Below are positions 57,267 through 64,000 of a stretch of 64,000 nucleotides of DNA, one piece after another. The stretch spans positions 1,612,001 to 1,676,000 of the forward strand of contig NC_063012.1 of NCBI RefSeq assembly GCF_020509005.1, written 5' to 3'. Position 1 is the stretch's first letter, and every line of letters begins with the position of its first letter. The stretch comes from Fulvia fulva (Eukaryota; Ascomycota; Dothideomycetes; Mycosphaerellales; Mycosphaerellaceae). The notes under the pieces are model-generated. The model was not told the DNA's origin. It did no database searches and was given only the letters and a program-made list of their open reading frames with translations. The position numbers and the translations under genes are program-made.

Positions 57267-59432
57267 CTTGCAGTAGCTTCTCCAATCCAAGAAACAGGTG
57301 AAAAGTTTGCGACGGTAGCATGCGACAACAACACCACATATAGCCAATCCAAGCACGACAATTTGTTTAGTGATGTATCCAGATACGTATGTAAATTTGC
57401 TGGTTGCAATGGGCCTGATATTGGATAAAGAAAACACGATTGAAGATGTGGTGTTGTTTTTTGGTGGAGGTGGGCGCTTTGGTCCGTATGACGCGTGCAA
57501 CTGTGTCCGACATGTTGTTGTTCCGAAGTGGTGTGGACCGCCCGTGGTGCTGGAGTCCGACACCTGGCAGCGATGTCTTACATGATACGCAATGCCTCAC
57601 TCTTGGCTTGCCAACACAACAAAAGCATCTGGTCATCTGAGCAATGTCTGCGCCGATGGAACGGACGAGAGGGGGTCTGCCTCGGACTATCAAAGTCAGC
57701 CACATCGGATACAGCGTGAGCGTGCTGCGCCGCAAGTCTATTTTAGCCGTTTGAAGACTGCATCTTGCGTCCAGTTCCCCGGAGCTGGAAACAGAAAGGA
57801 GAGGCGCCTCTTTAGCCTGAACCCGTAATCTGGGTCGTCGCGCACTTCGCCAGATTCATCCCTTAGCACCTTCTCTCGGTCAAAGTCAGTGCGGAGGCCC
57901 TGTCTAAACTTTGAACGTTGCTTAACAACGCAAATTTGTAAAGGCTATGCAGCTTAAGCCCTTGTTTTGAGGCTGAAAATGGAAAGTAATTCTTGTGGAC
58001 CAAATTTCAAAGGGATGCATCTCGCATGCGGAAGAATGCATACCAAATTCCACCAAGCATTTGCAAGGAGGTCAAGCTGCGGTGAAGCCACTTGATCGTA
58101 TGCACAATCTGTTTGTTGCAAGCATCGAAGACTGGGGTGGCCCCGAGCCCACGCTGCTATGAACCGGCTTCGGGTGTTGGAAAGATGCATCCCGCGCATT
58201 CCTCTGGGGAATCTGGACTTCAACTCTTCAGGATTTAGGTCGAAAGCTTGATATCTCCACGATGTTGCAATATACCCGCGGCACGTTAGGTATCCGGGGA
58301 GAGGAAAAAGTAAAAGCGCATCCTCCAAAGGACAGCGGCCAAATCCGGCTACAAAGACTTGTCGTGAGGAGCAATTGTGACCTGTCTGCTGTGCGCTCGC
58401 TGTTGTTGTCGTGGGATGGCAAGGAACGCAAGCTCGTGCTGTTCTCGACCCTGCATGCGCGCTAGACGGAACTGCACCGGCATAGTCTACCGGGGCATAC
58501 CGCTTGAGTGCCGCTTGCAGCGTTCGGAAGTCATCCCCAGAAGTATATTCATGGTTGCATCCCGCAGGATCGGTGACAAACGACGATCTCTCCAGTGTCC
58601 AATATCACGATATGTACACCTCGGGAGGGATGATGGGGTGGCTGGATTGTTCCCACGGTGGAGTTCACCGTCGGGATCTCTTGGCATGGCTGAATGTGAT
58701 GAAGACAACGCGAAGACATGGGCAGCGTGGCGAGGTGAATGGAGAAAGTTGTCGCACGCCTGGGGAGTCTTGATGATCACCCCACGAACAATAGCGTGCC
58801 TGGCTCTTGGTGACCCACGCGATGAATCCACTATCGAGTAGTTCTCGCTTGCTGTATCGGCATGAAGGTGTGAGTGTCCACGTGCTTGTTTGATTGACTG
58901 CGATCACAACATTGATCTGGGGTGGCTTGATGGTGGTACTGCCTCATCTGCAGCTGATTTCACTGGGCGTGATGGGGGCTCTGAGCAACCTAACGGTGAT
59001 GGCTTGAGCAACGTCAACCCACGATGACACCTTGCTCGACCTTGATGGCACTTGTCTCATTTTACCGCAATGCACTGCAGCCGTACCCCGTGGGTTTCAG
59101 GTCCGGTACCACGTGTTCATCACATGCCACGATTCTGAAGTGAGATGTCCTTTGCGGTGAGATGATGGCTAAGTCAGTACCTCTCAGCTCAACGCTGAAG
59201 TAAGGGAGGGGCGATTACATGGAGCATTCATTCTGGTTGCTGTCAGTGCTGGGAATGGGAGAAAGTTCAAGGTCGTTTGATCACAGTGCATGAACCCTTC
59301 TAGCTACCATAACCCCATACAAATTCTGAAACGACGCAAGCTACGTGATCGTCTCACAGCCGCACAGCTTCCCATCCAGCGCCCTTCAAATCAATGTCTC
59401 CGAGCCGAATCACCTCAAAGAACCCCATCACC
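57267..59432. other. Intergenic (2.2 kb), no gene seen
   Basis: Short frames only. Parts (57300-57470, 57900-58030) are visibly richer in A+T than the neighbouring genes, fitting decayed mobile-element sequence next to the transposase remnant. This is an impression, not a computed value. Confidence 0.4.
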
Positions 59433-61019
59433 CTATCCAGACGCAAGTACACTCATCCCCCCATCCTCCCCAAGCCTCTTCCTAGACTTCATCTTCATAG
59501 CCACAGCCCCCAACTTCTTCACCTTCCCATCCTCCATCCGCACAAACGAAGACGGCGAAAACACCAGACACTCCCCAACATGAAGATCCACAATCCTCTC
59601 AAACATAGCATGCTGCTCCTCTGACGACGTCACCAACTTCGAGGCCCCGCTGAGATGATCCTTAATGGACAGGAACCACGCTGGAGATGTGAAGCGGTGG
59701 ACGATACTAATCGAGCAGAGATCCAGGAGTCGCTCCGATATGGTAGGTTCCTGGGTGGCGATGATGACTCTGGCGGCATTGTGTCTCTGTTCACGGATGG
59801 TTGTGAGGAGGCGCTCGGTGAAGGTGTCTGCGGCGGCTGTTTTGTTCATGTATTTGTGTGCTTCATCTAGGGAGATGACTAGGCCGGATGGTGGACGCTG
59901 CTCTTTGATCAGGCCGAGACATACGTCGAAGAGGATGCAGACTGTGGAGGAGTCGATGAAGGTGTCGCTGAGATCGATGATGGTGAGCGTACCTGGGCTG
60001 AGGTCGAATAGGCTCTGCTTTGGGTGGTTAGTATGCTGTCGGCTAGGGAGTTCGCCCCTGTCTTGAACCGCCATGAAGCTCTCCAGCAGACCCAGGCGGA
60101 GACTCATTGGTCCAGTCTGATCTTTGGTAAGCTTCTCTGCATCCAGCTTGGCCTTGAAGTTGGCGTAGCTGAACGTGTCACTGATCGCCATCTCTCGCAG
60201 AATCCGCTGCACGACCTCCATATACAACGGCATCGGGCCTTCCTTGTTCGCAACGGCCATGAGCTTATGCATGCGCTCAATGCTGAGGTCGGAAGAGCGA
60301 AGCAACAGCGGCTGGACCGTGATGTTGCCGTCCTTATCAATGGCTTTGTACGCTTTGGTCAAAGCTGTAGCGTTACTCTGAGAGACGAAGACGTTGACTT
60401 TGATACCGCGGGAGCAGAGGTAGGCGGCTTCAGCTATGGAGTTGGTAGAATCGACATCGTAGTGAAAGACGACGCCGGCGACTGGCTCAGTCACTTTGCC
60501 CAACTTTGTAGTCGGGAGGAGGACGTTTTCAAGCATTGAAGCGAGGGTATAGCTTTTGCCTGAGCCTTGTGATCCGCAGATGAAGGTTGAGCTGGGTGCG
60601 TTGACATTGAGAAGGATAGGCTCGTTCTTGCCGATGGTCGCGTCTTCTCCAACGTGGTGTCCTATGAGAGCATACTGTGGTAGAACTGGAGGTTGCGGAT
60701 CATCAATGGACTCGCTCTCATCGTGGGGTTGGTTGGGGCACTCTGGGGCGGCTTGGACCTCGATGTCGCTTGGCTCATCAGACGCATCTCGAAAGTCATC
60801 TGAGCCTGTAGTGCTGCTGCTGCGGCGTCGAGCGGTAACACCATGCCCAAGATTGCCATCGATAGTGTGCTTAACTGCCAGTGAGAATAAAGGTGTGGTT
60901 CTGAGTTCTTCCTGCCTACCGTGCCGACCGGTGCCAGCAGTGGAGAGGTACTCTTGGTAGGAGGCCTTTTCGTCTTCGTATGTTGGTGCGCTGCTGTGAT
61001 CTTGAGCATTTGCTTCCAT
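59433..61019 (-). CDS. HerA/FtsK-like P-loop ATPase
   Basis: Single exon of 528 residues from the ATG at 61019 (MEANAQDHSSAPTYEDEKAS). The first 150 residues are disordered. Walker A is FICGSQGSGKSYTLASMLEN, near residue 160, and Walker B GLVISLDEAHKYMN. These are followed by TIREQRHNAARVIIATQEPT and VHRFTSPAWFLSIKDHL, the arrangement of HerA/FtsK-type ATPases, where an Arg-finger segment follows sensor strands. HVGEDATIGKNEPILLNVN precedes the P-loop. No membrane segment or nuclease domain is seen. Function in fungi is not known to me. DUG2 lies 298 bp upstream on the same strand. Confidence 0.78.
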   Translation of the reverse strand: MEANAQDHSSAPTYEDEKASYQEYLSTAGTGRHGRQEELRTTPLFSLAVKHTIDGNLGHGVTARRRSSSTTGSDDFRDASDEPSDIEVQAAPECPNQPHDESESIDDPQPPVLPQYALIGHHVGEDATIGKNEPILLNVNAPSSTFICGSQGSGKSYTLASMLENVLLPTTKLGKVTEPVAGVVFHYDVDSTNSIAEAAYLCSRGIKVNVFVSQSNATALTKAYKAIDKDGNITVQPLLLRSSDLSIERMHKLMAVANKEGPMPLYMEVVQRILREMAISDTFSYANFKAKLDAEKLTKDQTGPMSLRLGLLESFMAVQDRGELPSRQHTNHPKQSLFDLSPGTLTIIDLSDTFIDSSTVCILFDVCLGLIKEQRPPSGLVISLDEAHKYMNKTAAADTFTERLLTTIREQRHNAARVIIATQEPTISERLLDLCSISIVHRFTSPAWFLSIKDHLSGASKLVTSSEEQHAMFERIVDLHVGECLVFSPSSFVRMEDGKVKKLGAVAMKMKSRKRLGEDGGMSVLASG

Positions 61020-61317
61020 GTTTAGCTGGTGGAGGCGTGTTATGCTGACCTGGGCAAGTGCAGTGTACTGAATAAAAGGGCACATATCGCAACAGGTGTC
61101 TGTCGTTATATCTACCTCGTAGAGGTCACTGCAGCCTACCGGCTTGCTGCGTGTCTTAGAACAACAAGGCCAATTGCTTGCTCTACTCTTACACGATGCA
61201 TGTCTGCCCTTGCAGCTATGCATGTCTTCTGATTCATGCCTGTGCGAGCCAAACGACCGTCTCACTCAGCCGTCGAGAACGCACAAGGCTCGTCGACACC
61301 AATCCTAAGGGGTCCCC

Positions 61318-64000
61318 TTACTTCGAAGGGAGCTCCCTGAACACCTTCTTGAAAATATCCTTACTCTTGTAAAGATTCACCAACCTCAACCGCTCATTAT
61401 CCAAATGCGCCGAATCACTAGCCTGCCCACACGGCAAATGCGCCGCCGGCGCATTGAACTCCTTCTCCAAGAACCTAATAGCAGGAATCGACCCACCTTC
61501 CCGAATATACAACGGCTTCCTACGCTGTTTGTGCTTCGGTGTAGGCGGTGAAGCAATCTCCTCTAGTTTGTTCGTGACCTCCGTCAAAGGCGCGAGGCCG
61601 TTTGCGGGCAAAGGAGTCTCTACACTGCCGTTTGCAAGGACTGTGGAGGTGGTTGGCGAGGGTTTTGTGGCGAAGCAGCCTGGCGCATGTGGAGGTGGGG
61701 AGACTTTGAGGGGTGCTATTGAGGATTTGCGGCGGTAGTGTTGCTGCTCTATTGGGCCCCAGGCCTCCATGATGGCCTCTTCCAGTATCTTGAAAAGTTG
61801 ATTCGTCCAGTCACCTAGCCATGGTTCCGCTTGGTGGTCAATTGTGACCGAAAGTCGGTTGTTGGACTCAAGTTCTTTGAACTGAGCGTGTAGGTACTCA
61901 GTCAGTGCTTGCGCGACGACAGTTGCTTCCTGGTTCGGTACGAGGCGCATTGAGAGAGCTGCCTTGGCCATCCGTGGTATGATCGTTGCGTTCTCCCCTC
62001 CGGAAGTCTGGAAGCGATGTATAGTCAAAGATGCCTCTCGCCAGCGTCTCATCAACGATGCTGCCAAAGCATCAGGGTCGCCAAGATCGGGGTTGCGCTG
62101 TACGAGGGCATTGGTAATGTCAGCGTAGAGCTCAGCCTCCTTCTCGACCACCTCAGGTACTGGATCGTAGAAGCCAGGAATCTTGACTTCACCTCCTTTG
62201 CCCGTCAACGTCCCCAGCAGCAGTACCAAGTCCTTCAACGACTCATCCAACTGCGCACTCCCGTCAACACCACTGTGCAAATCGGGATGGTTACTCTCAA
62301 TCTGGACAGTTGCATGTATGACACCTCGTAGGCCATACGTCAGGCACGGAATGCGATCATCCAGCCAATAGCTGTTAGCCAACAATATCCAGTCGACATG
62401 ACCAATCTTGTGCTTGCTCGCCCTTACGGCTTTCTCAAAGCCACGCGATCCACACTCTTCTTCGCCTTCAATCAAAAAGATGATGTCCGAATTCAGGGCC
62501 TGTTCACTGGCAAGCTCTGCACACGCGAAGATGGCGGCCATGATAGGTCCCTTGTTGTCAGATGTACCTCTGCCGTATAGGTAGCCGTCGATACCCTCCA
62601 TCTGAAAAGGGTCATTGAGCCACTTGCCGTTAGCATTAGTGGCTGCAACAACATCATAATGTCCATAGAAGAGAATCTTCTTGCGTTTCGCGGCAGTGGC
62701 TGGATTGCCACGGAACTTCGCCATGATGATGGGATTCGCCGGGTCTTCTGCAGGCAACATTTCCGTGGTTGCTCCAAAGTTCTTGAAGACGGAGCGAAGG
62801 AAAGATGCACCTCGACGACAATCCGCCTTGTGCTTGGGATCCGAGGACACCGTCCGGAAGGATACGAATCGTCCAAGCGACTCGACCAGCTGTTCGTTAC
62901 TGGTCTTGCTCCCCATGTATGGTGCGCTGATGCAGTCGCTGACATCCCAAATGGCCAGACTGTTGTCGTTTGATCCGGTCGCATATATCGGGCGATCTTT
63001 GTGCCATGAAAATGCTGAAGTGAGCACGCGACCATCGTGTGCTTTGAGTCTGTTCTTCAACTGATACTGTCGATCGAACTTCCTGACGTAACCTGTGACT
63101 GCGGCTGTGAATAGGAATCCTCCACCAAAACAGATCGTCAGCACATCGTCCCTGTGCGCCTTGATATTCCGCAGAAGCTGCCGTGTCTCGAGATCCCACA
63201 CATCTACCTCTCCTCCACTTCTGCCACAGTAGATGAATGTACCCTCCATGGCTAGCGATAGAATGGCATGACCTTCTTCCCGGCCGTCGTCTAGTCCATA
63301 GAGCTCCCCGATCGCTCCTGTCTCCTGGTCCAACTGCCACAGCTTGATGACTCCATCTCCTCCACCCGTCACCAACACCTCCTGGCCGAGATGTTCTGGC
63401 ACACCCTCTTTCGCCAGTAACATGCAGTATACATATCCATAATGCGCAAAGTGTCTGACATTCTCCTTCGCAATCTCTATCTTCTCTCCTCCCGTAGCGT
63501 GACGTGGTGTAACCTCTGATCCTGGTGGCCGGGGGGTCGTCACACCTCCAGGTCCCTTCGAGTCGAAGAAGCGGTTCGGTGCAGGCGGGAGCTCTTTGCT
63601 CCCTGGCCGGGTGATCCTGCTCCACTGGATGGAGGTGTTCTGTGCGCCTAGGTAGGCGGTCCGGAGAGCTGAGGAGTAGGCAATGCAGAAGACATCACCG
63701 ACGTCGAAGGACGATTTCAGCCGACAGGTCCTCTTCAGCGTCCGAGCGTTCCAGACATTCACAATGCGATCACCCGCACTGGAGAACAGCAACGACTGAT
63801 CATGTGACAGACACAGTCCCAGCACACTCCCCTTGTGGCCATCAATAACGGCTTTTCGCTCGTACGTGCTCAAGCTGTAAACGAGGATCTCTCCCGCCTG
63901 GGTACCGGCGAAGATGTGGTCGTCGGAGATTCCTATGGCGAGGACGGAGCTCGTATGGCGCAGACGTTGGGCGAGAGTGGGCAGGGCATTGGTAGCATCG
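61318..64000 (-). CDS. DUG2: Dug2-like WD40 + M20 peptidase (glutathione degradation), partial 5'
   Basis: The frame is open from the stop at 61318 to the window edge, so the start lies beyond 64000. The N-terminal part is a WD40 propeller (IDGHKGSVLGLCLSHDQSLLF, VTGGGDGVIKLWQLD, VDVWDLETRQLLRNIKAHRDD, TGSNDNSLAIWDVSD). From about 62910 it passes to an M20 metallopeptidase. Metal-site motifs are FYGHYDVVAA (His), DGYLYGRGTSDNKGP (Asp) and IEGEEECGSRGF (catalytic and ligand Glu). Yeast Dug2 with Dug3 and Dug1 degrades glutathione in the cytosol. A Pro/Ser-rich insert lies near 61520-61740. The visible part is intact. Confidence 0.93.
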   Translation of the reverse strand, partial: DATNALPTLAQRLRHTSSVLAIGISDDHIFAGTQAGEILVYSLSTYERKAVIDGHKGSVLGLCLSHDQSLLFSSAGDRIVNVWNARTLKRTCRLKSSFDVGDVFCIAYSSALRTAYLGAQNTSIQWSRITRPGSKELPPAPNRFFDSKGPGGVTTPRPPGSEVTPRHATGGEKIEIAKENVRHFAHYGYVYCMLLAKEGVPEHLGQEVLVTGGGDGVIKLWQLDQETGAIGELYGLDDGREEGHAILSLAMEGTFIYCGRSGGEVDVWDLETRQLLRNIKAHRDDVLTICFGGGFLFTAAVTGYVRKFDRQYQLKNRLKAHDGRVLTSAFSWHKDRPIYATGSNDNSLAIWDVSDCISAPYMGSKTSNEQLVESLGRFVSFRTVSSDPKHKADCRRGASFLRSVFKNFGATTEMLPAEDPANPIIMAKFRGNPATAAKRKKILFYGHYDVVAATNANGKWLNDPFQMEGIDGYLYGRGTSDNKGPIMAAIFACAELASEQALNSDIIFLIEGEEECGSRGFEKAVRASKHKIGHVDWILLANSYWLDDRIPCLTYGLRGVIHATVQIESNHPDLHSGVDGSAQLDESLKDLVLLLGTLTGKGGEVKIPGFYDPVPEVVEKEAELYADITNALVQRNPDLGDPDALAASLMRRWREASLTIHRFQTSGGENATIIPRMAKAALSMRLVPNQEATVVAQALTEYLHAQFKELESNNRLSVTIDHQAEPWLGDWTNQLFKILEEAIMEAWGPIEQQHYRRKSSIAPLKVSPPPHAPGCFATKPSPTTSTVLANGSVETPLPANGLAPLTEVTNKLEEIASPPTPKHKQRRKPLYIREGGSIPAIRFLEKEFNAPAAHLPCGQASDSAHLDNERLRLVNLYKSKDIFKKVFRELPSK

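Overview
The window is nuclear DNA of a filamentous ascomycete. The evidence is short GT-AG introns (about 47-150 nt, branch sites CTAAC or CTGAC), a HET-domain gene, a YqjM-type old yellow enzyme, a FRE-type ferric reductase, a CAP10/GT90 glycosyltransferase, DUG2 and a GATA_AreA/DUF3295 regulator. Dothideomycetes is my best guess, by inference only. There are no operons. About 22 protein genes lie on both strands, separated by intergenic stretches of 0.2-3.5 kb.

Layout. 0.9-1.9 kb: SrpA-like catalase-fold enzyme (-). 2.56-2.76 kb: a tRNA-Ile(AAT) gene (-) whose 74-nt mature sequence is split by three introns. One is the canonical anticodon-loop intron; the other two are 53-nt elements with spliceosomal hallmarks. 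3.3-7.7 kb: a Dnf3-type P4-ATPase with two disabling lesions. 8.2-9.2 kb: a secreted cysteine-rich protein. 9.7-13.3 kb: an acidic hypothetical protein, a TesB-like acyl-CoA thioesterase and a Pho13-type phosphatase (all -). 13.6-22.1 kb: a HET gene with an internal stop, an OYE flavin oxidoreductase and a ferric reductase (all +). 22.4-24.6 kb: a small coiled-coil protein and an atypical PIP kinase (-). 24.8-30.3 kb: a WBP11-like splicing factor and a Cep57/Ppc89-like spindle-pole protein (+). 30.4-32.9 kb: a MYND zinc-finger pseudogene and a C3HC/Rsm1 protein (-). 34.1-38.4 kb: a GT90 enzyme and a G3BP-like NTF2-RRM protein, with an in-frame, protein-like extension after its stop. 39.2-49.1 kb: a long coiled-coil protein and a SNF2 helicase (-), then a DUF2264 gene with a frameshift (+). 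49.1-52.7 kb: no recognisable gene. 52.7-54.5 kb: GATA_AreA/DUF3295 regulator (-). 56.9-57.3 kb: a transposase remnant. 59.4-64 kb: a HerA/FtsK-like P-loop ATPase and DUG2 (-), DUG2 running off the right edge.

The genes do not form one pathway; most look like ordinary housekeeping, stress and regulatory loci. Two things stand out. One is the multi-intron tRNA gene. The other is the number of genes carrying one or a few disabling lesions (flippase, HET, MYND, DUF2264), which means either real decay or base errors in the assembly. All exon coordinates were derived by eye from splice signals and frame continuity.
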